Made by a program: the position numbers and the translations under genes
Part shown: piece by piece, positions 9,984 through 20,779 of the stretch
How the letters are laid out: each line of letters begins with the position of its first letter
Numbering within the stretch: the first letter of the stretch is position 1
NCBI GenBank assembly: GCA_022036555.1
Contig: CM039140.1
Span: 2,710,785-2,774,784, forward strand
DNA from: Microstegium vimineum
Taxonomy: Eukaryota > Streptophyta > Magnoliopsida > Poales > Poaceae
Direction of reading: 5' to 3'
DNA: 64,000 nucleotides
The notes under the pieces: model-generated
The model's database searches: none
What the model was told of the DNA's origin: nothing
The model's input: only the letters and a program-made list of their open reading frames with translations

Positions 9984-12900
9984 TTACATCTTCTGCATGA
10001 TAACCGAGTTTGCCAGCCCAGCTTGCTCCACAGTCTGCGTTGGGTCAGCCAGCTGCTTAGGTGGGAAACCTGTCTGCAGCTGATAAGGCCTTGCAGCTCC
10101 AGGTCGAGATGCGTCGATGAAGGACCTGATGTCTCCCACGGTGTGGTGCATGTTGAACCGAGCCACCATGCGAGTGCCATCAGCCAGCCTCAGCTGTATG
10201 GATGTAAATGGCTGGGAGTCATCCACGACAAAGGACCTCGAAGCAGCAGGGGCCGCTGATGCAGGAGCAGGTGTTGCACTCTCATCTGGGGAAGGTCCAC
10301 CACCAAGGGTTCTTCCAACACCCTGGAAAGCTGATCGGGGCCTTACAGGTTCCTACATGAAAAAACAGAAGGGACATATAAGCACAGTATAGCTAATCAA
10401 TGAGAATACAGCCATATATAGAGGCAAAGAGGGCTCACCCTGTAATCTTCATTCCTTTTAATAACAGACACATCAACATGTTCTCCATCAGCAGGCAACA
10501 GCTCCTTGGGGCATTTTGAAACCTTAAGGCTCTGAAAATCCGAAACGGCATACAATTAGTGTGAAAACAATGAAGGCATTCAATTATTCATGTTTACATG
10601 TCCCATTCACAAAATACTTTGATGTCTTGTTACTACACTTAAATAAGAAAATAATAGCTCAACAAATCTTTATGCCTAAGAAAACTTTAAGACATAGCCT
10701 ATTTGGAAAACGAAAATTATAGAGAACCATAGGATGTAGACAAATCAGATCGTGATTTTCCATCACAAGAGATAACAATAGGGCACAGTAAAGTTGAGTC
10801 TGTCTCAAGTTTTAATATTTTAATAGTCAAGTTTGGAGTTCCCATAGGTGAACCAATTTAAGTAATAATGGAAGTAACATACTCCCTGCGTCCCAAAAGA
10901 CCTTATAGCATTCAAATTCTATCCCAAAATAGTTGTCATTCTTAATTCTCAATGTACCTTTCTCTTCTCCCCAATACACTTTTTTTCCCCCAATACATCT
11001 CTATCTCTATTTCTAGGGGTACTTAAGTCTTTTGCCTTGAACATTGATATCCATAAAATAGAACCTAAAATGCCTACTATTCTGGGACAGCGGGAGCAGT
11101 TGGCATTTTGAACATGATAGCTCACTGATTAAGTCATCTGATGGGCAACTGGCAGCATGAGATGTGCAGTACAAGCATAAAAAAGTGATTACTGTTAATT
11201 AGTCATATACAGAACAACACTGTATAATTCAAATATTAGTTAATCACAGGACTACCCACCCACCCTTTTTATTTGTTTCTTTTTGGACACAGATAGTCTC
11301 CGTAAAACTGTATTGCTTTTAAAAAAAATGTTATAAGAAGTTATTGAAACCAAACACTTTAGAGGTATTTCTTTAATGGCAAATTTACTAGTGCCATCTT
11401 CAGTGACATTTCAAAAATTCTGCATACATATAATAATATAAGTGATCAAACTTTCTAAAGTTCGATGGCACAAATTCTTAAACAGTATCTTATTGAGAAA
11501 AGAGGGAATACTTGGACTAGATCAAATCATTCAGAAATATCATGTAAATGGAATCACCTCAAGGAACTCTGCATTTTCAGGATCATCGTATTGTCTCAGT
11601 GGACCATCATCCACACTAAAGCCATTGTTCCACAGATGTATACTGTGGCGTACTCGAACTGGTGCTGGTTCCTGAGGTGCAGCAGATGGCACTGTCTCCC
11701 CTGAAAGAAGTCGGCCAGTCCCTGCAAAGCTCCTAGAGCTGGAAGACTCATCACCAAGAAAAGGGGGCATTCCATGGAGAGCACCCGCCTGCCTAGCTTG
11801 TTCAAATATAGCATCCACGTCATTTCTTCTTGTTGGATCTTGAACAAGCATTCCACTGCACATTACAAAGATAAATATAAATTACTCATGCAGCAAAAGA
11901 AAGAGCACAAGGTCAAATTGCAAACTTAAATTCCATTGTGGAAATTTTCTATAAAGCCCAATATGGAGCTAAACATTAAGAAGATCTTGTCAATGTTCTG
12001 AATGATCTAGATGGAAAAAAGCGTGGTCCAAAAAAAAACAAGTTGTCTTTGAAAACAAGGCAAGTAATGGACCGTAAAGCTTACATTGCCTTGTCATTCA
12101 AATCCAAGAAAAAAACACTTTTAACTGGAATACAAACTATGAATGTTACTTTCTATTTGATAGCCCTTCATTCCAAAGTCAATCTGAAGCCCAAAAAAAT
12201 AAGCTCAACAGTTGTTCCTCTTTTGGGGATTTTCCTTCCTTTTTACTCCCACAAAAAAAACCCTCCTCCAGCAACACACCTAACTAAGAGTGCCAACCAG
12301 ATCAGTAAGTCTGTCGACAGTACCAGATTCTAGAACCAGGCCTACTCCATCTAATAAGTAATAAGCTGTAATCAGCGCCTTTCTAAGATAGACTTCGTCA
12401 TAACATTTAGCCATCTCACATATAGCCCGAGGATCCTTCCCCATAGTCCTGGCATTTCTAGTTCGGCTAAACAAGGCACGAAAGGAAGCACTCTCGATCA
12501 AGACCTCAAAGCACAACACCCTCGAACTGGCAATTGATGTATCCAAAGCCATTCCCTCAACGCTTGAGGATCAACGTGTTTTTCTTTCATATAATTATAT
12601 TTGTTCACAAGCTACACTGAAATTTAAATAATTAAGCAATATGCCCAAATAAATGCATAGGTAAGGTTTCCTCTGTTGTAACTTTTAAATTAATCATGCT
12701 ACTACCTATGTTAACTGCATTGGATGTTTATTATTCCTCGCGCAAAGCATGATGCAATTTAAGAGTAATAAGGATAAGTACATTAAGGGTTAAAGAAAAT
12801 AACATTTGACTGGCACATCTACATGTGACCAAATTTGCACCATCATGATTTGAGGTGTATGTACAATTTAATGCACCAAAGGGCTAGGACAATTCTCCAT

Positions 12901-13612
12901 TCAATTTGAGTCAGAACATGTGCTCCAATTTTTTATTATTATGTAGCAGTTGTTTTGATTTAACATTGTCAGTTCAATGCGCAAGCAACTTTAGTTCAGA
13001 TCACTCGCAGTTTCACCTGATGCGTAAGCAGGCTCACTCCCAAAGAACGCTAAGGATAATCCAATATTGCATAGTTCTTCTGACGAATAAAAAACAGACA
13101 AATAAACTGAAAGACAGATTTCTTGTATGTTGCAATTTGGGAGCATCAAGACACTACTGCTACCTCTCATACCACATCTACAGAAGTCACCGCTGGCACA
13201 GCTCACATGGAAAACAAAGTCAAATCCGCGCAAAAGTAACACACGGAACGCCGAATAAACCCTAGTTCAGAAAATCAGATATTTCACCCTGAAGGTTGAA
13301 GCCAATTATCACTCTAGCCAGACGACCTAACTAGATCACAAAACAAGGAGGCGGCGATTCCGATGCCCGTACGCAACGCGATCGCGGGCAAATCCCAAAC
13401 AGAGTCAATCAGGAAACACTGGCCCGCGAGAGGGGGGCCGATATATACCTCTTCTCGCCGCCGGTGTAGTACTCCTGGGGCTCGTCGTCGTCGCTGCCGC
13501 CGCCTGGGAAGCCGGAGGGTCCGCGGTTTAAGTCGGAGAGCGTGCGGATGGTGGGGCCCCCACGGCCTCCGCCCGCCGCCGGCTTCTTCCCGCCGTTGGA
13601 AGAGGAACTCAT
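9984..13612 (-). CDS. SEP-UBX p47-type CDC48 adaptor (PUX family)
   Basis: Four exons on the minus strand, all with GT-AG borders and consistent phase: 13449-13612, 11558-11855, 10439-10531 and 9984-10352, giving 307 residues. Domains are a Gly/Ser-rich start with the conserved IRTLSDLNR and GGEKSGMLVQDP motifs (exon 1/2 junction), a SEP domain at about 125-185 (HSIHLWNNGFSVDDGPLRQY) and a C-terminal UBX domain at about 233-307 (FTSIQLRLADGTRMVARF ending in MQKM). This is the plant p47/NSFL1C-like group (PUX3/4/5). These proteins bind the AAA ATPase CDC48 through UBX and act in protein degradation and membrane fusion. No N-terminal UBA domain is present, as in the PUX4-like members. The start lies in a GC-rich 5' end and matches the family N-terminus. 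Intron 1 is long (1.6 kb) and intron 2 carries a Stowaway MITE. Which paralogue it is cannot be settled here. Confidence 0.92.
10880..11100. mobile_element. Stowaway-like MITE in intron 2 of the UBX gene
   Basis: The left end reads TACTCCCTGCGTCCCAAAA and the right end TTCTGGGACAGCGGGAGCA, a near-perfect inverted repeat of the CTCCCTCCGTCCC Stowaway type, with a TA at the left edge. It carries no coding capacity. Confidence 0.75.
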
Positions 13613-15222
13613 CGCCGGCGAGGTGGGGGATCGGGGTCGCGGCGGAGGGGTAGGGTTTGGTCCGCACGCTAGGTTTCGTGTCGCGTTGCGTGTACTCGGC
13701 GAGTCGAGCTGATTCTACCTTTGGTGGGTCGAGAGACTCCTGACCTATTGGGAGCTCTGGGATACATCCGCACCAGGCACCGGTCGCATTTGAGAACTGA
13801 GATGTGTCGCGCGTTCGCGCACAGCCGGGCGCCCGTCCCGGGAAAAACGTCGGTGCCCGAAGGCCCGAACCGTTAGTCCGTTACAGAAGGAGAAGGTCTC
13901 GGCCGTGCACAAGCGCGATGGCCGTGACAACTGCGTGTGGTGCGCAACGCCATTGAAAAGTTTCTCTTTTCCTCTTACTTGTCACGCAGCGATGGCCGTG
14001 CACAACTTCTCCAATAGTCCGTGCATGGAACAACTTCTCCAATGGTGTAACTCAGCATAGGCGTGACAACTTGTCACGGCCTGTCACGGCCATCGCAGTT
14101 GTCACCCCTCAAAAAAAAAAGTGCCAAAGCTTCTCTTTCCTCTTACTTGCCACGCACCCTTCTCCACCAAAGCCCCGAAATTGCTACGACCATGCTTCCT
14201 TCCATGATCATGTTAACAATTTGATACACCAATTTTCTCTCACATATCACCCCGAACCCACATGTGGGCCGCAAATGTGAAGAGAGGCCCCGGTCTTCCG
14301 CCCGGTAGAGAGATAAACAACGATTTAGCATAGGCTCTTGATTCAACTTGATATGGCTGACGACTACTGATTAGATTATAAAGTGTTTGAGCGTGCAAAG
14401 CCCTTATACGCACCCTTAGTGCGCTCAAAGACGATACACGGTCCAATTGACCAAAAGATGGTGTCGCAACACCCGGACAAATTTTGGACGAATTTTTCCA
14501 ATGCTTTCCATGACTCGAATGAAATTTTAATGTGAGACCAGCGCCATTGAAAATTTTATTTCTTTAGTTTTCCATGCACGTGTAGAATATAAAAAAAACG
14601 AAGTCCGTGTGTGCCTTGGATGACTTTTTTAGCATGGGCTACAACCATAATTCGTAGATCTCAATGATGCATAAATCTTTTCTATGTGCAAGAAAATAAT
14701 GAATGGGCTAAAAAGGGGTATCCCATAGTAATTCAAAATACGACGTTTACGATGAAAGATCCCACATGATTCAACAGGTAAGATCTGACATGATCCAAAC
14801 TCCTAATAATTACTTCAATACACCGTGTTCACTAAGAAAAGATTAACGGAATGTAAGCCAGTGAGGTGACACTTCTGCATTAATTAAGGATGCAACAAAG
14901 ATATCTGCCTCAGCGCCTCTCCTTGCTGTGTTCTCTTTATAGCTCACATTATTATCCACTGAGCTTAGTAGTTAACAGCCTAGAGAATCATACATGAAAC
15001 TTTTTTTTTTAAAAAAAATGATAAGCACTAGGCCATGGAATCACAATATCCGCTTTCCACGTAGAAGTTGGAGATTCAATGACGCGACACAGAGTTGTGT
15101 GCACAAGTGCATTCACATTCCAGCTCACAATAGCAAGAACAGTCGTCGCGGCCTCTACGCCGCTTTTACTTGTCAGCGGAGACGCTGAGTTAGGGAAATC
15201 ACAAGGCTTTTTTTCCCGGTAA
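13613..15222. other. Intergenic region upstream of the UBX gene
   Basis: No gene is supported. A short stretch recurs in diverged form at about 13960-13990 and 14126-14155 (TTTCTCTTTTCCTCTTACTTG-like). The phrase GTCACGGCC/GGCCGTGAC appears several times in both directions between 13915 and 14095, so the stretch can fold locally. An A-rich tract lies at 15001-15020. The UBX promoter should be in the first few hundred bases, but no convincing TATA box is seen. Confidence 0.4.
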
Positions 15223-15234
15223 TGCTTACCTTCA

Positions 15235-15863
15235 CTGGCCCGGAGCTACGTTGGGGCCATACGGGGCCGTGGCCCCTCCTTGTCCCTGTGATTTTTCACC
15301 GCATATTGTGTTGCCTGACGCTTGGATCTCCGTTCGTCCGTGTCTCTACTCTCTGATCCAGTCCTGACTCTACAGCAGTCCTCTGCAATTGCAAGTCTCT
15401 ATAGGCCTGCAAGGCTGCAGCCCCGGCGAGAAGATCAGCCTCGCCCCTATAGGCCTACTAGTACACAGCAGCGTGCTCCCACTCTTATTTATTTGCTTCT
15501 TTTCATACAACGTGCAAGCCTACAACTAAGATTACTGTCTAGTTCTAGTTTATTCTTTCATTGTTTTTACTTTCAAACTCTTCAATCTCTAAAATATATA
15601 CGACTATTTCTTAAGTTCTGCATGTTATATTTATTTTAGTGTATATACATAATTATATATGTATATAACTATAATACGAATTAATCTGATAGTGTGATGT
15701 GAAGACAATGTGACGATTTTCACCACCAAAGTCACTTGTATATTTTGTAATAAAATATGATCTACTTAAGTACCAAGACTATTTTTCGCCACCCCTTTTA
15801 CATTCGGTTACAATAGTAATTTGCCCCCCCCCCCCCCCTACGATTGGTTTCTAGCTCCGCCAC
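15235..15863. mobile_element. 629-bp insertion with 10-12-bp target duplication
   Basis: The 12-mer TGCTTACCTTCA stands on both sides (15223-15234 and 15864-15875). The inner ends are imperfectly inverted: GGCCCGGAGCTA at the left and TAGCTCCGCCAC at the right. A C-run precedes the right end. The duplication length and short inverted ends fit a non-autonomous DNA transposon, perhaps Mutator-type. No protein is encoded. Confidence 0.65.
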
Positions 15864-15875
15864 TGCTTACCTTCA

Positions 15876-17640
15876 TACGTGCTAATCTTAGGACGCGGCG
15901 AGAGCCCACTGGGCCGACACCGCCGCCCACTGCACGCTCGGCCGTCTGCCCACCACGTGCTCGGCCGCTCAGCCTCGTTCGCTCCGCCTCGTCACTTTCC
16001 CCACTCGCTCGCTCTCGCTCTCGCCCTCTCGCCCCCTCTCCATTCTCGCCGCCATGCGCGAAGCTTCGCCACACTTGCCGCACCTAATCGCGCTCCCTGT
16101 CCCCCCTCCTCGCGCTCCCCGTCCTTCATGCGGGCACAAGCCGGCCCCTGCGGCGGAGCTGGAACCGACGGCGGCAGCCGCGGATCTAGTGGCTCCGGCC
16201 GGTGGCGGTCCCAAATCCGCCGGCTCCGGCCATGGCGCCCGCGGATCTGGCGACGGCGGCCGCGGATGCGCCAGATCCGGTGCGTCGGAGGCGGTCGCCT
16301 GCTCCAGCTCCGACGGGGCGTTTCTGCTCCTTTCGCGCCCTCGATGGTCACCCCTCCTCTTTCCCTAGCGGCCTCCACGGGCGGAGTGGGCGTTGCCGAT
16401 CCAGAGGTTGACGGCCTCGGGGAGGCAGCCGAGCGCCTCGCTGCCTAGGGCACGTGCGCGTCCACGTCACCGGCGACCGCCGCGTACTCACCGACGAGTG
16501 CTCCCTATCACGGAGGGGGTGGCGGACCACCAGTGGAGGCGGCGAGCATGTCTATCACCACCCCGACCTACTAGCAGCAGCGGTGGCGGCGGCGAGGGTC
16601 TCCACCGGCCTTTTTAGAGTTGATCCGGAGATGGCGGTGTCGATTCCTATGGCGGTGGAGCCGGATCTGCCCATGGCGACGACGGTGGAGAGGGGGGATC
16701 TGTCGGATCCGTCGTGGTGCGGTGGTGAATCGGGGGGGTCTGTCCCAGGTAGGGCCTTGCCCCCTCTTCTCTCTTGCTTCCCCCTCCATTTTCCGGTGAC
16801 TAGCTAGATTTCCGGCGAGTTTTTCTCTTTGTTTCTTTTTTGTTATTTGCTTGTTTCATTACATCTCGAGGTGATGTTTTCAGCAGCTTAGGGGGTTGTT
16901 TCAGGGGGGGTTTGAGTTCATGTTGTTTCAGGGGTGCTTTGAGTTCATGTTATTTCAGGGGATCTATCCATGTTGTTTCGTTTTTCTTAAAATTTTTGTT
17001 TCAGTTCGTTGTTCTTTCTTTGTTTCAGAAGCTTTTCTCTGTTGTTTCTCTTGTTTTCCAGTTTTGTTTCGCATGTTGTTTTACTAATGTTTCTATATTA
17101 TAAAAGAGTTGTTTCCTATATTGTTCTTCTCTATTTTGTTCTGATGTTTTTATACTGTTTTTCATTTGTTTCAGTTTGTTGTTCTTCTTTGTTTCAGAAG
17201 CTTTCCTCTTGTTTTTTCCTTTTTTTGTTTCAAAAGCTTGTTGTTGTTTCTATATTATAAAATAATTGTTTCAATAGTTCGCTTGACGTGGGGGGGCTGC
17301 GTACTGTTCGCAAGTGCGATGGGGAGGGAGTTGATGACGTCCGAGCGCCAGCATGTCTTTTTTTTTCCTGTCAAAAGTCGCGGAGGGATGGCGACGTTGG
17401 TGCATGATACTCACCGTGCCATGCCACCGTGCACGGGTGGTGGACTGGTGAACTGGCGGGCCGGGGCATCCGTGCCCGTACGCGACGACGTGCGCGTGCG
17501 CCAAGATATCCCCCTTCATCACATGGCACGTCACCTCTTCTCCGATTAATCTGGAGTTCTGGACGGCCTCGGCCTTTGAAAAAACCAAACAGACCTTGAC
17601 AAATGGTGGAGCCCACAGGACAATGCATGTGTGACTGATT
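15876..17640. other. GC-rich then T-rich unassigned region
   Basis: 15880-16800 is very GC-rich, with long open frames on both strands that have low-complexity Ala/Arg/Pro composition and no recognisable domain. I read these as composition, not genes. 16800-17280 is T-rich and internally repetitive. 17290-17590 is again GC-rich and unassigned. The sharp composition steps suggest a mobile element with captured sequence, but I could not fix its ends. Confidence 0.35.
16890..17278. repeat. Degenerate T-rich tandem repeats
   Basis: GTTTCAG-based units recur. TTTGAGTTCATGTT appears twice near 16910-16950. The block TTTGTTTCAGAAGCTTT appears near 17021 and again near 17190, each followed by GTTTCTATATTATAAAA (about 17090 and 17248). 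This is an imperfect larger duplication of about 160 bp. Confidence 0.6.
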
Positions 17641-17819
17641 AATTGTCTAATTTAATTGAGTACAAATGTTTTTTTTACAAGAAATTGACTACAAATGTTA
17701 AACTGACCACCGTGAATTTACCCAACCCCATTGACAAGTGGGCCCCAACATCTCGACGAATTGTCAGAGAGACGAGTTGGAGTAGTTTTCAAATAGGAAA
17801 GGTGACAATCTACCCTGCG

Positions 17820-18360
17820 GCCCGCGCATATATTGCGGAGCGTCCACCCAGCTTTCCACCCAACGTTCCCGTTCGCCTATATATAGCGGAGCGTCCACCC
17901 ACCGTTCCCCTTAGCCTAAATAAAAATCTAATCTTTGCAATCTTGGCCGTATGAAACCCATCCCGCTTTCCCTTGCCTCCGCTCGCGGCGCTTGGCGAGC
18001 GGCGGAACCTTATTTGCGGCCGGAACCATGCTAGCCCGTCGCTGGCGCGCCCAGCGCGCGGCTCGGATACCGTCTTCTGGCAGCCTGCCGCCGGCCCGCA
18101 GGGCGTCGCGCGTTTGCAGTCTTCAAGGAGCCCGTCGCCGGTGGTCTGTCGCCATGTATACCTGTCCGAGTCGCCGGCGCGCCCAGCGCCCGGCTCGGAT
18201 ACTGTCTTCTGGCAGCCTGCCGCCAGCGCGCAGGGTGCGGCGCGTTTGCGGTCTTCAGGGAGCCAGCACGCCGGCGATCTGTCGGCATGTATTCCTTGCC
18301 GAGTCGCCGGCGGCGAGTTGTCTGCAACCAGTCCCGGCGAGCAGTCACCCGCGTTGAGCC
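17820..18360 (+). promoter_or_regulatory. TATA box with duplicated flank and transcribed-looking leader
   Basis: TATATATAG at 17878-17886 sits in a duplicated context: GCGGAGCGTCCACCCA occurs at 17835 and again at 17886, preceded by TATATTGCG and TATATAGCG. Downstream is GC-rich sequence with a 132-bp tandem repeat. This looks like a promoter and first exon of an unidentified transcript; the open frames here lack any known domain, and a donor-like GTATTG follows at 18362. Confidence 0.4.
18039..18305 (+). repeat. Two 132-bp tandem copies
   Basis: Unit 1 (18039-18170) and unit 2 (18171-18302) both run from TCGCYGGCGCGCCCAGCGC through GGCTCGGATAC, TCTTCTGGCAGCCTGCCGCC and GTCTTCA to a final CCGAG. 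A third start follows at about 18304. They are roughly 85% alike. The unit length of 132 keeps reading frame. Confidence 0.75.
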
Positions 18361-19667
18361 AGGTATTGCCGGGTTTTACCGCTTTTTCCCTTGACGTTTT
18401 TGCTTTGTTTCGGTTTTCATCTGTTGAACCTCCGAGGTTTGCTGGACGATGTCCTTGTCCTGGGCATAGTGGCATACTGGCATTTGCTTATATTACTTGT
18501 GACTGCGAGATATCATGGTTAGCAGCGAAGCTAGAACAAAACTGAGCTGAAAGATTTTATAGCAATAATTAGAATGATATTGTTACTGGGTACTTTTTAT
18601 TTGCCATTGGTTAAAACTTGTATGCTCATCTGTCGATTAACAAGCTCCTTTTAAATGGCAGCACCAAAACTCTTTATAAATGCCACTATTCATCAAGTAT
18701 GATTTCTTTCAAGTCATGCAAGCCAAATTGATCCATTTTTAAGGACTGGCAGGAGAATTACCTCATTGCCTGTTATATTAAAAATCAATAACGTTGTATC
18801 CACAATTGCAGTACTGTGTCGCTCGGTCCTTGATATCGATTGGCATTGCCTATCAGACACCAGATTGATATGGCCTAAGAGATTTTTCCACCGCTGGACT
18901 GTTCGGTGAATGTAATTAATCGATGTTTACGCCCCCTTTGATATTGTTCTTGCCTGATGATTTGTGTTGTTAATATTCATCTGTATGTTGTTTATTTATA
19001 TCATGGCCTTTTAAGCATGTGTCATCTGATTACAAGTGTGTTGTTCAGCCTGTAGTTGTCAAGCCTGTGGCCCTGTAGGATGCTATTTTCGCATCTTTGT
19101 TCTGAAGTGCTCTAGTTAGGTCTAACTAGACTGATAAGCTAGTGACATAGCTAGAACTTTTCTATTTGGTTTGCACTACCTGACTATGCTGCAGTGTTAT
19201 GGCCCTGTTTAAATGTTTTGTAAGTTTCTAATTTGTTGATTCCTTGCTTCTGATGTCTTGGCATCTTAAATAGGTTCTGATGACATTTAAACACTTGTCG
19301 GTGTCTCATTAGTTGATTATTTGCTTGTTGTGCTATAGGGATTATTTGCTTGTTTGCTATAGGTGATAGGTCTCATGCCTTGTAATACATGAACTGTTCA
19401 TTCGTTGATGGACCTAGGCGTATTCTCTTCTTTTGGGAGGCTGTTATCTGATTTAACAATGCCATACCTTGGTGTATTCTCTTCTTTTGGGAGTCTGTTA
19501 TCAGATTTAGCAATGCCATCTTAATATTGCCATAATATGGGGATTCAATTATTTTTCAGATGCCTGGAGACGATTCACCTATACTACAATGAGGAAGGTG
19601 TGGGGCCTGGGAGAGGTCACCATGTTTATGGAGGGAGGACGTCAGTGGCAAGGAAGTGTTCTACCAC
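18361..19667. other. AT-rich region, no gene
   Basis: Sequence is intron-like and contains a 53-bp tandem duplication at about 19415-19519 (GTATTCTCTTCTTTTGGGAG in both copies). A possible acceptor followed by ATGCCTGGAGACGATTC occurs at 19558 but leads only to a short frame. I see nothing else. Confidence 0.4.
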
Positions 19668-20510
19668 TGATCTCTGATTTTTCCAATAGCTGAGATCTCA
19701 ATGAAGTCCAAGGCAGCTGAAAACAAAACAAACAAAACCGTGTTAGCAGAAAAGCAATGTCTATCGACTGAATAAAGTAGGTTTGTTACTCACGTGATAG
19801 AGTTATATGGGAGGCCATAAGCTTGAGTTGATGAGGGGTGAGCAGCTGATATTTCTTTCTGCAGTTTGCCATAAAGTAGGTTTATTACTCACGTGATGAG
19901 TTATATGGGAGGCCATAAGCTTGAGTTGATGAGGGGTGAGCAGCTGATATTTCTTTCTGCAGTTTGCCATGTTCTGTAGGACTGTTCTGTAGGATTTGTC
20001 CGTTCTCCTCAGTGTCAGGATTAGAGGTGAGCAGTTGGTCTTTCTTTCTGCAGTTTGTCATGCTCCGTAGGATTTGTCCGTTCTTCTCAGTGTCAGGATC
20101 ACTATCAGGTCCATGAATTTCCTTGAACAGAGCTGCACATCATTCCACCAGCTCTGTTCAAGGAAATTCATGGTCCTGATAGTGATCCTGACACTGAGAA
20201 GAACAGACAAATCCTATCCTATAGAGCATGGCAAACTGCAGAAAGAAAGACCAGCTGCTCACCCCTGATCCTGACACTGAGGAGAACGGACAAATCCTAC
20301 AGAGCATGGCAAACAAACTGCAGAAAGAAATCCAGCTGCTCACCCTCATCAACTAAAGCTTATGACCTCACATATTACTCTATCACGTGAGTAATAAACC
20401 TATTTTATTCGGTCTACAGACATTGCTTTTCTGCTAACGCGGTTCTGTTTGTTTTGTTTTCAGTTGCCTTGAAGGACTGAGATCTCAGCTATTGGAAAGA
20501 TCAGAGATGA
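19668..20510. repeat. 843-bp palindrome built from a gene fragment
   Basis: The left arm (19668-20134) is the reverse complement of the right arm (20150-20510), with a 15-bp spacer. The innermost 24 bp (CCATGAATTTCCTTGAACAG...) pair perfectly. The left arm is longer because it holds a tandem 99-bp duplication (19772-19870 and 19871-19970). The right arm, read plus, has coding-like pieces (PDTEENGQILQSMANKLQKE) and a splice-acceptor-like TTTTGTTTTCAG before LEGLRSQLLERSE, suggesting an inverted copy of part of a coiled-coil protein gene. Confidence 0.75.
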
Positions 20511-20675
20511 GAACGATGAAGACCTCTGAGATTCTAACTGTTGAAGAAGCTTCTGATTACTACACTTCTGAGTTATCTGCAATGAGAAAGATCAGAGATG
20601 AGAATGATGAAGACCTCTGAGATTCTAACTGTTGAAGAAGCTTCTGATTACTACACTTCTGAGTTATCTGCAATA
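20497..20675 (+). repeat. Tandem duplication of an exon-like stretch
   Basis: Two copies of about 90 bp (20497-20587, 20588-20675) run from AAAGATCAGAGATGAGAA to GAGTTATCTGCAAT. In one frame they read SEILTVEEASDYYTSELSA without stops. The second is followed by AGGTCAGTA, a donor-like sequence. This is probably an exon fragment of the gene that seeded the adjoining palindrome; I do not recognise the parent. Confidence 0.65.
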
Positions 20676-20779
20676 GGTCAGTAAATGGCTTATCAGTTAT
20701 GTTCCCATGGTGTTGTTTTCACTAACTTTATGTTTTCTTCCCAGATGCCAAGGGGTTGCCTTTAGTTGAGTTGGAAGAA

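Noticed and set aside
12280..12552. 90-codon minus-strand frame in intron 1 of the UBX gene
   Set aside because: Open and protein-like in composition, but I recognise no domain and see no splice pattern joining it to the UBX exons. It could be a retrotransposed fragment.
15879..16807. Several 100-190-codon frames on both strands
   Set aside because: Low-complexity Ala/Arg/Pro products on both strands at once; no domain, no consistent exon structure.
17973..18545. 190-codon plus-strand frame across the 132-bp repeats
   Set aside because: No ATG start at its beginning, and the frame survives mainly because the repeat unit is a multiple of three.
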